From NCBI RefSeq assembly GCF_004801905.1, contig NZ_SSSN01000015.1:62001-126000 (forward strand): a DNA stretch of 64,000 nucleotides, written 5' to 3'. Position numbers and translations under genes: made by a program. This stretch comes from Orlajensenia flava. GTDB lineage: Bacteria > Actinomycetota > Actinomycetes > Actinomycetales > Microbacteriaceae. Below, one piece after another: positions 53,846 to 62,389 of the stretch (position 1 is its first letter; each line of letters opens with the position of its first letter). The notes beneath the pieces are model-generated. The model was not told where the DNA came from. It saw only the letters and a list, made by a program, of their open reading frames with translations, and made no database searches.

Positions 53846-54841
53846 TCAGAGGCGCTGCGTGCGCGACAGGACGGTCTGGATGATCACGACGATCGCGAGG
53901 AACGTGCCGGACACCACCGCTTGCACCGACGAGGTCAGCGAGCCGACCTGGTTGATGAGGTTCTGGATGACGGTGAGCAGCAGTACGCCGGCGAGCGTGC
54001 CGATCAGGTTCCCGCGGCCGCCGGAGAGCAACGTGCCGCCGATGACGACAGCCGAGATCGCGGAGAGCTCGAGCCCGACGCCGACGGTCGGAACGCCCGA
54101 CGACGAATATGCGGCGTTCAGCGTGCCTGCCAGCCCGGCGCACAGGCCGCTGATGACATAGACGGTGAACGTGACCCGCGCGACCGGCAGGCCCATCAGC
54201 GTCGCGGCACTCTCGGATCCTCCGACCGCGAGCACCGCCTGACCGCCGCGCGAGCGGGAGAGCAGGATGCTGCCGATCACCACCGCGGCGAGAGCGAAGA
54301 ACACCGGCAGCCGAAGCCCCAGCACGTCGCCCTGCCCGAGGAAGACGACCGCGCGGTCGGCGATGAGGGGGGTCGCGGATCCGCCATCCGTCACCGCCAG
54401 CACCAACCCGCGAACGCCCAGCAGCCCGGCGAGGGTGACGATGAACGGTGCCATCTTGCCGTACGCGACCAAGGCGCCCTGCAGCACCCCGATCAGGCCG
54501 CACACCACCAACGGCAGGGCGAACGCGCCGAACAGCCCCCACGCCGATCCGTAGGCGGCGAGCACACCGCCGAGCGCATACACCGAGCCCACCGAGAGGT
54601 CGATGCCGCCGGTGAGGATGACGAACGTCATGCCCACCGCGATGATCATGAGGAAGGAGGACTGCGTGGCGATGTTGGTGAAGTTCGACACCGACAGGAA
54701 GGTGGGGAACGCGATGCTCCCGAACACCAGCAGGATCACCAGCACGATGGCCGCGCCGTAGCTCTGGACGATGGCGGCGATGCGCTCGCGGCCGATCTGG
54801 CGGGCGGTGGCCGGCCCGGCCTCGCTCTCGAGAATGGTCAT
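53846..54841 (-). CDS. yjfF: Sugar ABC transporter permease, YjfF-like
   Basis: A 331-residue permease of the ribose/galactofuranose type with eight to ten membrane helices. The conserved GMTFVILTGGIDLSVGS lies near residue 80. It starts at ATG 54841, overlapping the first permease by 4 bp. The order binding protein, ATPase, permease, permease matches ytfQRT-yjfF, which imports galactofuranose or similar sugars in E. coli. It is the last gene of the operon. Confidence 0.85.
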   Translation of the reverse strand: MTILESEAGPATARQIGRERIAAIVQSYGAAIVLVILLVFGSIAFPTFLSVSNFTNIATQSSFLMIIAVGMTFVILTGGIDLSVGSVYALGGVLAAYGSAWGLFGAFALPLVVCGLIGVLQGALVAYGKMAPFIVTLAGLLGVRGLVLAVTDGGSATPLIADRAVVFLGQGDVLGLRLPVFFALAAVVIGSILLSRSRGGQAVLAVGGSESAATLMGLPVARVTFTVYVISGLCAGLAGTLNAAYSSSGVPTVGVGLELSAISAVVIGGTLLSGGRGNLIGTLAGVLLLTVIQNLINQVGSLTSSVQAVVSGTFLAIVVIIQTVLSRTQRL

Positions 54842-55821
54842 CGCACGGCCGCCCTTCCCCGCTGGATGTAGACCGCCAACAGGATGATGACCGCCTGGGT
54901 GATCTGCGAGTAGGCATCCGGCACGTCGTGCTTGACGAGCGTCGCGGTGATGAACTGCAGCAGCAGCGCGCCCGCGACCGTGCCCCCGACCTTCACCTGG
55001 CCGCCGGTGAGCGGCGTGCCTCCCACGACGACGGCCGTGATGGCGGAGAGCTCGATGAGGTTGCCGAGCGTGGAGGGAACGGATGCGCCGAGCCGGGCGG
55101 TTCCGATGATCCCCGCGATGGCGGCGAGGGCGGCGCAGAGCACATAGGTGAGCAGCAGGATGCGCTTGACCGGCAGGCCCGCGAGCTCGGCGGCGCGACG
55201 GCTGCCTCCGATGGCGATCAGCTGCTTTCCGAACGTCGTTCGATTCACCAGCAAGGCCACGATGACCACCAGCACGGCGGCGACGATGACGGCGTAGGGG
55301 ATGCGGAACGCCTCCCCCTCGAACAGGCTTCCGCGGCCGAGGCTGAGCACGCCGGGGTCCGTCACGCTCCGCAACTGCTCGTTGGCGATGAGCAGCGCGA
55401 TGCCGCGGCCCGCCACCATGAGCGAGAGGGTTGCGACGATCGGCTGCACGCCGATGAACGCGACCATCGACCCGTTGATGACGCCGACCACCGCGCCGAC
55501 GACGATCGCGAGGATGGCGGCGGGAATCAGTCCGTACCCGATGTAGAGGGGAATGACGGCCGCCGCGAGCGCCATCACGGCACCGACGGACAGGTCGATG
55601 CCCTCGGTGCCGATGACGAGCGCCATGCCGAGCGCGACGATCATGACGGGCACGACCTGCACGAACTGCGTGCGGAAGTTGTCGAGCTCGAAGAAGTTCG
55701 GCGTGAAGATGAGGTTGTAGATCAGCAGAGCGGCGATGGCGATGTAGACGCCGTAGCGCTGCATGATGCCGAGGGCGGTGCCCCGCCGCGGAAGCGTGAT
55801 GGTCACGGTGGCCTGGCTCAT
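54838..55821 (-). CDS. Sugar ABC transporter permease, YtfT-like
   Basis: This 327-residue permease has the family motif GMALVIGTEGIDLSVGAVMALAA near residue 75 and multiple membrane helices. It pairs with the YjfF-like permease to make a heterodimeric channel. The start overlaps the ATPase stop by 4 bp, so translation is coupled. Confidence 0.88.
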   Translation of the reverse strand: MSQATVTITLPRRGTALGIMQRYGVYIAIAALLIYNLIFTPNFFELDNFRTQFVQVVPVMIVALGMALVIGTEGIDLSVGAVMALAAAVIPLYIGYGLIPAAILAIVVGAVVGVINGSMVAFIGVQPIVATLSLMVAGRGIALLIANEQLRSVTDPGVLSLGRGSLFEGEAFRIPYAVIVAAVLVVIVALLVNRTTFGKQLIAIGGSRRAAELAGLPVKRILLLTYVLCAALAAIAGIIGTARLGASVPSTLGNLIELSAITAVVVGGTPLTGGQVKVGGTVAGALLLQFITATLVKHDVPDAYSQITQAVIILLAVYIQRGRAAVR

Positions 55822-57437
55822 GCGCGCTCTCCCCGCGAGTCGGTGACGGATGTCGGTGCGTCGGCATCCGTCTGCGCGTCGTGGGTGCGCGGATCCTCCG
55901 CGGCCTCGCCGGCGTCCCCGGCGAGAGCTGCGAGCAGGTGCTCCTCGTCGACCTGGGCGCCCGTGAGCACCGTCTCGACCTCGCCGTCCCGCAGCACGAT
56001 CACCCGACCGGAGCCCTCGACGACCTCCTCGACCTCGCTCGAGACCAGCACGATCGCGAGACCCTCTCCCGCGAGTTCGTCGATGAGCGCCTGCACCTCG
56101 GCCTTCGCCCCGACGTCGATGCCGCGGGTGGGCTCGTCGAGCAGCAGAACCTTGGGGCTCATGGCGAGCCAGCGGGCGATCATCACCTTCTGCTGGTTGC
56201 CGCCCGAGAGTTCCGAGACGATCTGGTCGGGGCCGGATGCCTTGATGTGCAGCCGCTTCATGAACACGTCGACGACGGCGTCCTGGTTCCTGCGCGACGA
56301 GAAGCCGGCCTTCGACAGGCGCGGCAGGGCGGCGAGCACGATGTTGTCACGCACCGACAGGCCCGGCACGATGCCCTCGGCCTTACGATCCTCGGGCAGC
56401 ATGACGATGCCGGCTCGGATGGCCGCTGGCACGGATCCGCTGCGCACCGTCTTGCCGTCGATCTGGACGGATCCGCGATCGAGCTGCATCACGCCGGCCA
56501 TGGCCTTGAGGGTCTCCGACCGCCCCGATCCGAGCAGGCCGCCGAGCCCGACGACCTCGCCGGGCTTGATGGTGATGTCGATGCCGTCGATCTGGTGACG
56601 CCTGCTGAGGTCCTCGGCGACGAGCACCGGCGGTGCGTCGCTGGTGTTGTCCGAGCCGAACGCGGTCACTCCCCCGCGGTCGCTGCTCTCGATCGTGCGT
56701 CCGAGCATGAGGGAGACGAGCTCCATCCGCGGCAGCGCGTCGAGCGCTCCGACGTGCACCACCTTGCCGTCGCGCAGCACGGTGGCACGGTCGCAGACCC
56801 GATAGATCTCGTCCATCCGGTGGCTCACGTAGACGATGGCGATGCCCTGCTGCCGCAGCAGGCCGATCACGGAGAACAGGGTCTCCACCTCGCGCGCCTC
56901 GAGCGACGAGGTGGGCTCGTCCATGATGACGACCTTGGCGTTGATGCTGACGGCGCGCGCGAGGGCGACCATCTGCTGCACGCCGAGCGCGAGGCTGCGC
57001 AGCGGCCGGCGCACGTCGACGTCGATGCCGTAGGTGTCGAGCAGGGCGCGGGCATCCGCGTACATCCGCTTGAAGTCGATCAGGCCGAGCCGCGTGCGCG
57101 GCTCGCGGCCGATGTAGATGTTCTGCGCCACCGACATGAGCGGAACCAGGTTGACCTCCTGGTAGATGGTCGAGACCCCCGCCTTCTGCGCGTCGAGGGG
57201 ACGAGCGAAGGTGACCACTGCTCCGCCCAGACGGATCTCGCCCTCGTCGGGCTGGTAAACGCCGGTCAGTACCTTGATGAGCGTCGACTTGCCGGCGCCG
57301 TTCTCGCCCATGAGGGCAAGCGACTCGCCGGCCCGCAGCTCGAAGTTCACGTTGTCGAGCGCGGTGACGCCCGCGAATCGCTTGGTCACGCCGCGTGCCT
57401 CGAGCACGGGTGGGTCATCGGTGAGGGGGGACTCCAT
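55818..57437 (-). CDS. Sugar ABC transporter ATPase, YtfR/RbsA-like
   Basis: A 539-residue double ATPase. The first cassette has Walker A GENGAGKST, Walker B VVIMDEPTSSL and signature LALGVQQM. The second has the usual degenerate Walker A (GLLGSGRSET), signature LSGGNQQKV and Walker B VLLLDEPTRGID. ATG at 57437 is chosen; a GTG at 57443 is also possible. A strong hairpin lies in the gap between this gene and the binding-protein gene. Confidence 0.92.
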   Translation of the reverse strand: MESPLTDDPPVLEARGVTKRFAGVTALDNVNFELRAGESLALMGENGAGKSTLIKVLTGVYQPDEGEIRLGGAVVTFARPLDAQKAGVSTIYQEVNLVPLMSVAQNIYIGREPRTRLGLIDFKRMYADARALLDTYGIDVDVRRPLRSLALGVQQMVALARAVSINAKVVIMDEPTSSLEAREVETLFSVIGLLRQQGIAIVYVSHRMDEIYRVCDRATVLRDGKVVHVGALDALPRMELVSLMLGRTIESSDRGGVTAFGSDNTSDAPPVLVAEDLSRRHQIDGIDITIKPGEVVGLGGLLGSGRSETLKAMAGVMQLDRGSVQIDGKTVRSGSVPAAIRAGIVMLPEDRKAEGIVPGLSVRDNIVLAALPRLSKAGFSSRRNQDAVVDVFMKRLHIKASGPDQIVSELSGGNQQKVMIARWLAMSPKVLLLDEPTRGIDVGAKAEVQALIDELAGEGLAIVLVSSEVEEVVEGSGRVIVLRDGEVETVLTGAQVDEEHLLAALAGDAGEAAEDPRTHDAQTDADAPTSVTDSRGERA

Positions 57438-57501
57438 CGTCACGCCGGTGGCCTTTCTGGTTGCTGGGCGAAGCGGATGCCGCGGCATCCGCTCACAGGA
57501 G

Positions 57502-57534
57502 TCGTGCCGGCGGCGTCCTCCGCCGCCGGCACGA
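57502..57534 (-). terminator. Intra-operon hairpin between binding protein and ATPase genes
   Basis: A perfect 14-bp GC-rich stem (57502-57515 with 57521-57534) and a 5-base loop lie just after the binding-protein stop. Such hairpins commonly attenuate or stabilise transcripts so that the binding protein is made in excess over the transporter. Confidence 0.7.
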
Positions 57535-57547
57535 TCATCCGTTCGGA

Positions 57548-58627
57548 TCAGAAGGCCGAGTCGACCTTGTCCTTGGCGTTGCTGGGATCGTACTCGCTGT
57601 CCTCGATGATGATGTCCTGGCCGACCTTGTCGCCCGACTCGAAGGACTGCAGCGTCTTGAACGCCAGCGGGCCGAAGCGCGGGTTGGACTCGATGACGCC
57701 GTTGTAGGCTCCGGCGACGATCTGCTCGACGGCGTTCTTGGTTCCGTCGATCGAGTAGATCTGGATGTCCTTGCCCGGCGTCTTGCCTGCGGCGATGATG
57801 GCCGCCTGCGCTCCGAGGCCCATCTCGTCGTTCTCGGCGTAGATCACGCTGATGTCGGGGTTCGACTGCAGCAGCTGCTCCGTGACCGACTGCCCCTTGT
57901 CGCGGGCGAAGTCCCCGGTCTGCTGGGCGACGATCTTGAGGTCGGGGCCCTTGGCGGCGATCTCGTCGACGAATCCCTTGGTGCGGTCGGTGGTCACGCC
58001 GTTGCCCGACGAGCCGAGCAGGATGGCGATGTTGCCCTTGCCGCTGGTGCCCTTGATGAGCTGGTCGGCCGCGCGCTTGCCCTGCTCGACGAAGTTCGAT
58101 CCGAGGAAGGACACGTAGGTGTCGCAGGCGCCCGAGCTGAGCTTGCGGTCGATCGTGATGACGGGGATCTTCTTCGCCTTCGCCGCACTCAGGGCCGGCT
58201 CGAGCCCGTCGGAGTTCAGCGGCGCGACGATGAGGGCCTGAGCGCCCTGCGAGATCATGTCCTGGATGTCGGAGATCTGCTTCGACAGCGTCGACTGGGC
58301 GTTCGTGGTGATGAGCTTCTTGACGCCGATCTTGGCGGCCTCGTCCTTGATCGACTGCGTCTCGGCGATGCGGAAGGGGTTGTCCTCCTTCTCGGACTGC
58401 GAGAAGCCGACGACGGCGTTCTTGAGGTCGAGCTTCTCTCCGCCGTAGGTCGCGAGGTCGCAGGTGGGACCACTCGCGGCCTGCGCGGTCTGCGCCGTGT
58501 CGGTGGATCCGCCGGTCGATCCCGACCCGCTCGTACCGGTGTTCGTGCAGCCGGTCAACGCAAGGCCGAGAGCCGCGAAGATCGCGACCGCCCCCGTGAC
58601 GGACTGAACCTTGCGGTTCGTGTTCAT
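57548..58627 (-). CDS. Sugar ABC transporter substrate-binding lipoprotein, YtfQ-like
   Basis: The 359-residue protein has a lipoprotein signal with lipobox LTGC near residue 27, a Ser/Gly/Thr linker, and a periplasmic-binding fold (AVVGFSQSEKEDNPFRIAE, LIVAPLNSDGLEPAL, IYAENDEMGLGAQAA). It resembles furanose-binding YtfQ. ATG at 58627 has GAGGAAG upstream. It is the first gene of the operon, next to a DeoR regulator. Confidence 0.9.
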   Translation of the reverse strand: MNTNRKVQSVTGAVAIFAALGLALTGCTNTGTSGSGSTGGSTDTAQTAQAASGPTCDLATYGGEKLDLKNAVVGFSQSEKEDNPFRIAETQSIKDEAAKIGVKKLITTNAQSTLSKQISDIQDMISQGAQALIVAPLNSDGLEPALSAAKAKKIPVITIDRKLSSGACDTYVSFLGSNFVEQGKRAADQLIKGTSGKGNIAILLGSSGNGVTTDRTKGFVDEIAAKGPDLKIVAQQTGDFARDKGQSVTEQLLQSNPDISVIYAENDEMGLGAQAAIIAAGKTPGKDIQIYSIDGTKNAVEQIVAGAYNGVIESNPRFGPLAFKTLQSFESGDKVGQDIIIEDSEYDPSNAKDKVDSAF

Positions 58628-58806
58628 TGATTCCAACTTCCTCGTTGTGTGGTGCGTCGCAGGCGTTCCGGCGGGAACCGAAACGATCAGAACGTGGCAG
58701 AAGGGAACAAAACCTTCCGCCTCCGAAACAGATTGTTGCTAAAACATGTCCAAATGTCCAGAACCCTGTCCGAAAGTTCTCGAATCGTGTCGTGATTCGT
58801 TATGCA
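58628..58806. promoter_or_regulatory. Promoter region of the sugar ABC operon
   Basis: A 179-bp, comparatively A/T-rich gap between the binding protein and the DeoR gene. CCGAAAC occurs near 58677 and 58723, and a related CCGAAAG near 58770. These are candidate half-sites for the DeoR protein. No gene is seen. Confidence 0.45.
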
Positions 58807-59568
58807 TCAGCTCGCGATGTGCAGTGACACACCCAGCCTGCCGAGCCCGTCCAGCTCGGTTCCGCGTGCGCCGGCATCCGTGACCAAGTGCGCGATCGCG
58901 TCGGCCGGCAGGGTCTGGATGGCGGTGCGTGCGCCGATCTTGGTGTGGTCGGCGAGCACCACGATCTCGCGGCCGGACGCGGCGATCGAACGATCGGTGT
59001 CGGCCACGGTCAGGTTGGGGGTCGAGAGTCCGAACTCGGCGTCCAAGCCGTTGCCCGATAGGAAGGCGAGGTCGGCGTGCACGGCGCGGAAAGTGCGCGC
59101 GGCGGCCTCGCCGACGAGGGCACGGATGGGGCCGCGCAGCGTCCCGCCGGTCATGATCACCTGATTGTCGCGGGAATCCACGAAGGCCTGCGCTACCGGC
59201 AACGAGTTGGTGACGACCGTGAGGTCCGTCCGCAAGCGCAGTTCGAGCGCGAGCGCCTCGGTGGTCGTCCCCGGCCCGATCGCCACGACGTCGCCGTCGT
59301 GGACCAAGGTGGCGGCCAGGCGCCCGATGGCCAGCTTCTCGGTGGCGGCCTGCGTCACCTTCTCGGTGTAAGGGGATTCCGGCTGCGGGGTTCCGGCCAC
59401 CGCCCCGCCATGGGTGCGCGCGATGAGGCCGAGCGAGTCGAGGTGGTCGAGGTCGCGGCGGATCGTCACGGGCGACGTGTCCAGCCGCTTGGCGAGGCTC
59501 GCGATCGACGCCGCCCCGTCTGCACGCACGATCTCGACGATGAGGTTGCGTCTCTGGGCGGCGATCAC
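58807..59568 (-). CDS. DeoR-family transcriptional regulator
   Basis: This 253-residue regulator has the N-terminal DeoR helix-turn-helix (ASLAKRLDTSPVTIRRDLDHL) and a DeoRC sugar-phosphate-sensing domain (VVAIGPGTTTEALALEL, MTGGTLRGPIRALVG). The GTG start at 59568 follows TAGCAT by exactly six bases (leaderless layout). It lies immediately upstream of the ABC operon in the same direction and probably represses it. Its ligand is likely a phosphorylated sugar. Confidence 0.9.
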   Translation of the reverse strand: MIAAQRRNLIVEIVRADGAASIASLAKRLDTSPVTIRRDLDHLDSLGLIARTHGGAVAGTPQPESPYTEKVTQAATEKLAIGRLAATLVHDGDVVAIGPGTTTEALALELRLRTDLTVVTNSLPVAQAFVDSRDNQVIMTGGTLRGPIRALVGEAAARTFRAVHADLAFLSGNGLDAEFGLSTPNLTVADTDRSIAASGREIVVLADHTKIGARTAIQTLPADAIAHLVTDAGARGTELDGLGRLGVSLHIAS

Positions 59569-59617
59569 GCACTCATGCTACGCACGCGATGCGAGATTGT
59601 GATCTGTTTTGATCGAA

Positions 59618-60280
59618 TCAGTTCTCGGAGGCGGCGATCTGATCGCCGTCGTGGTGGAGCTTCGGCGGGGTGAACGTGACGGTGAGCGCGTGCCGCTCCT
59701 CGGCATCCGCTGCCGCGATGGCATCTGTGTTCACGGACTCGAGCGCCCGGTACACCGTCGCGCGCGAGGTTCCGAGCTCCTCGGCGATCTCGCGAACGGA
59801 TGCGCCCTGCTCGCGCAGCGCGACGACGCGCTCGACGTTGGTTCCGGAGAGCGCTCGTGGGCGACCGGCCACCCGGCCACGGGCCTTCGCCGCGTAGACG
59901 CCGACCATCGTGCGCTCGCGGAGCAGGTTGCGCTCAAGCTCGTTGAAGGCGGTAATGATGGTCAGGAGCGAGGCGCCCTCATCCCCCGATGTGTCGAGGT
60001 TCTCGGCGATCGCTGCGACGCCGACTCCCCGGTGTCCGAGCAGTTCGAGCAGCGAGAGCACCGAGGGCGAGGTGGTACCGAGCCGGTCGAGGCGCCACAC
60101 CACGAGGGTGTCGCCCCGACCGATCGCGTCGATGGCGTTGGTCAGCTCAGGACGGCGTGGACTGGTGGTGTTCGGGCTGATGTCCTCGAAGACGCGCGTC
60201 ACCCCGCGCTTGCGCAGCAGGTCGCGCTGGAACTCGGCATTGTGCTCGAGCGGGCCGACGTAGAGGTACCCCACCTTCAT
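59618..60280 (-). CDS. Serine-recombinase-family protein lacking the catalytic serine
   Basis: A 220-residue protein of the resolvase/invertase family. It keeps LVVWRLDRLG, FNELERNLLRERT and a C-terminal helix-turn-helix (GASVREIAEELGTSRATVYRAL). The N-terminal active site normally reads Y-A-R-V-S-T; here it is GYLYVGPLEHN, so the nucleophilic Ser is Gly and the adjacent Arg is Tyr. Strand cleavage should be impossible. GGAGGCGGG precedes the ATG at 60280. It may act as a DNA-binding regulator or be a domesticated relic. No transposon ends were found. Confidence 0.85.
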   Translation of the reverse strand: MKVGYLYVGPLEHNAEFQRDLLRKRGVTRVFEDISPNTTSPRRPELTNAIDAIGRGDTLVVWRLDRLGTTSPSVLSLLELLGHRGVGVAAIAENLDTSGDEGASLLTIITAFNELERNLLRERTMVGVYAAKARGRVAGRPRALSGTNVERVVALREQGASVREIAEELGTSRATVYRALESVNTDAIAAADAEERHALTVTFTPPKLHHDGDQIAASEN

Positions 60281-60358
60281 GCCGCGTACCCGCCTCCCGT
60301 CGTGACCGGCATCGTATCACCGCGGTATTGCAGGACCATTTCACCCGGCTCGTCATAA

Positions 60359-60447
60359 CCGCTGGGCACTCGTTGTCGTCCCCGGGCGCCGAACGCGACA
60401 ACTACTGCCCAACGGACGGGCGGGACATGACAACAACTGCCCAACGG
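60359..60447. repeat. Imperfect palindrome, second dispersed family, copy B plus extra arm
   Basis: CCGCTGGGCACTCGTTGTCG (60359-60378) pairs with CGACAACTACTGCCCAACGG (60396-60415). A further copy of the right arm, GACAACAACTGCCCAACGG, is at 60429-60447. The arms match those at 53768-53824. The element separates the recombinase-like gene from the DJ-1 gene. Confidence 0.8.
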
Positions 60448-60471
60448 ATGACGGGGTGGATGATTGGTGCC

Positions 60472-61065
60472 GTGAGAATAGAGATCGTCGTTTTCGACGG
60501 CTTCGATGAGATTGACGCCTTCGGTCCGTTCGAGGTGCTGTCGACAGAAGGGTTCAGCACCTCGCTCGTCGTCATCGGTCCGCCGCGGACGATCATCAGT
60601 CAAGGCGGTCTGCAACTGGTGATCGCCGACTCCCTCGGTGACCCGGACGGAGTGGTGGTCCCCGGTGGCGGCTGGCTGAACCGGGCGGTTCGCGGGAGTT
60701 GGGCAGAGGTCGAGAAAGGGGATCTCACCGAGGCACTCCGAGGCAAGGCGTCCCAGGTGCAATGGCTCGCCTCGGTATGCACGGGCGCGCTCGTACTGGC
60801 CGCAGCCGGCCTGCTGGAAGGGCGTTTCGCGACGACGAATCGCAATGCGTTCGATGAGCTTCGTCCCCATGTTCGCGACGTCCTCTCGGCCAGAGTCGTC
60901 GACGAAGGGGACCGCATCACCGCTGCAGGCCTGACGGCCGGCATCGACCTGGGCCTGTGGATCATCGAGCGCACTCTCGGCAGAGAGCGTGCCGACCAAC
61001 GCGCCGGCGAGATCGAGTACGAGCGGCAGGGTCGCGTTTGGACGAAGCGGAACAGTAACGACTGA
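60472..61065 (+). CDS. DJ-1/PfpI-family protein
   Basis: The 197-residue protein has the DJ-1 start VVFDGFDEIDAFGPFEVL and the nucleophile elbow LASVCTGALVLAAAG with the reactive Cys. The His that often follows in ATTH is replaced (ATTN). Family members act as glyoxalases, isonitrile hydratase-like enzymes or stress proteins; no function is assigned here. GTG at 60472 fits the family N-terminus; ATGs at 60448 and 60460 are in frame. Confidence 0.82.
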   Translation: MRIEIVVFDGFDEIDAFGPFEVLSTEGFSTSLVVIGPPRTIISQGGLQLVIADSLGDPDGVVVPGGGWLNRAVRGSWAEVEKGDLTEALRGKASQVQWLASVCTGALVLAAAGLLEGRFATTNRNAFDELRPHVRDVLSARVVDEGDRITAAGLTAGIDLGLWIIERTLGRERADQRAGEIEYERQGRVWTKRNSND

Positions 61066-61093
61066 CTTTCGCTGTTCACGGAGCCCGGAATGG

Positions 61094-61175
61094 TGGCGAG
61101 TGAGGGATTCGAACCCCCGAATGCTGAGCAGTCTGATTTACAGTCAGATCCCTTTGGCCGCTTGGGTAACTCGCC
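61094..61175 (-). tRNA. tRNA-Tyr (GUA)
   Basis: A type II cloverleaf is read on the minus strand: acceptor GGCGAGT with ACTCGCC, long variable arm, anticodon stem CTGA/TCAG around CTGTAAA (anticodon GUA), and T-loop TTCGAAT. CCA is encoded next to it (61091-61093). It is 82 nt without CCA. Confidence 0.95.
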
Positions 61176-61260
61176 AACGCGCACCCGACCACGTGATCCA
61201 CATGACCGAAGACGCGTCCTCAGGATACCTGCCGTCGCCGCCCTCGTGAAATCGTGCCGA

Positions 61261-62280
61261 TCACGCCTCTCGCGGACTCCCGACCGACCCCCGTTCGAGC
61301 ACCCGGACGGGCAGGGTGATGCCGGTTCGAGGAGCGGCCGGGTCGTCGATCGCGTCGAGGAGCATGCGGGCCGCGACGGCCACCTTGTCGCCGATGTCCT
61401 GCGCGATCGTGGTCAGCCTCGGGGTGACGTACGCGCCGATGTCGAGGTTGTCGTAGCCCACCACCGACACGTCCCGGGGCACCCGGCCGCCGGCATCCGT
61501 GACGCCCTCGATGATGCCGATCGCGAGGATGTCCGCGGTGGCGAACACCGCGGTCACGTCCGGATAGCGCGCCTTCAACTCCCTCCCGAGGTCGACGCCC
61601 GAGTCGTGGGTGGTCGTGACGGATGCGACGAGCCCGTCATGCCAGGCGATCCCCGCCTCGACGAAGGCCGCGCGGAAGCCGTCGAAGCGCTGACGCACGA
61701 CGCCGATGTCGGTGAAGGTCGGGCCCGCGAAGAGGACCTCGCGGTGGCCGCACGCGAGCAGCAACCGCCCGGCCAGCAGACCCCCCTGATAGTCGTCGGT
61801 GCGAACCCCCGTCGCCAGCGGATGTGAGGCGTAGCTGTCGAGCGCGAGCAGGGGGACGTCGGCGGGCAGGTCGAGGGCGTCGATCTCCTCGTCGAGGAAC
61901 CCGAGCAACAGGGCTCCGTCGAGATCCCACGCCTGCACGGCCTCCGATACCTCTCGGGGGTCTGCGATGCCCCGCAGCAGCAGGTGATAGCCGCGCTCGC
62001 GCAGGGCGCGCTCCATCCCGCCGATGACGGCGACGTTGTGCGGGCTCATGAGCAGGCTGTCGTCGGCGGCCACCGGCACAAGGACGCCGATGACGTGCGA
62101 TCGTCGGGCGGCGAGGTTGCGCGCCGAGACGTTGGGCACGTACCCGCGCGCCTCGACGATTCGCTGCACCCGGTCAATGGTGGTCTGCGACACCCGTGAC
62201 CGATTGCCGTTGATGACGTTGGACACGGTCATCACACTCACGCCGGCCTCGGCGGCGATGTCCCGCAGCGTCACTGCCAT
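61261..62280 (-). CDS. LacI-family transcriptional regulator
   Basis: A 339-residue repressor with helix-turn-helix LRDIAAEAGVSVMTVSNVINGN, hinge VSARNLAARRS and a sugar-binding-type sensor domain ending in VVGYDNLDIGAYVTPRL. GGGAGG precedes the ATG at 62280. It is divergent from the second alpha-glucosidase and probably controls it, with an alpha-glucoside as likely inducer (inference). Confidence 0.92.
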   Translation of the reverse strand: MAVTLRDIAAEAGVSVMTVSNVINGNRSRVSQTTIDRVQRIVEARGYVPNVSARNLAARRSHVIGVLVPVAADDSLLMSPHNVAVIGGMERALRERGYHLLLRGIADPREVSEAVQAWDLDGALLLGFLDEEIDALDLPADVPLLALDSYASHPLATGVRTDDYQGGLLAGRLLLACGHREVLFAGPTFTDIGVVRQRFDGFRAAFVEAGIAWHDGLVASVTTTHDSGVDLGRELKARYPDVTAVFATADILAIGIIEGVTDAGGRVPRDVSVVGYDNLDIGAYVTPRLTTIAQDIGDKVAVAARMLLDAIDDPAAPRTGITLPVRVLERGSVGSPREA

Positions 62281-62308
62281 CCGGCCTCCCGTCGTCATCC
62301 TATGGCGC

Positions 62309-62358
62309 TTGACACCGAGCTCCCGCCCTGCATATGCTCTGGCCGTTGACCAATTGGT
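62309..62358 (+). promoter_or_regulatory. Promoter and palindromic operator of the second alpha-glucosidase
   Basis: TTGACA (62309-62314), an 18-bp spacer and TATGCT (62333-62338) form a near-consensus promoter. ACCAATTGGT (62349-62358), a perfect palindrome, follows around the expected transcription start, well placed for repression by the divergent LacI protein. Confidence 0.65.
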
Positions 62359-62389
62359 ATAACGCTAAACCTCAATCGATGAGGATGCC

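Noticed and set aside
59618..60447. Transposon ends around the recombinase-like gene
   Set aside because: The palindromes nearby are not terminal inverted repeats around the gene, and no target duplication or partner transposase is seen.
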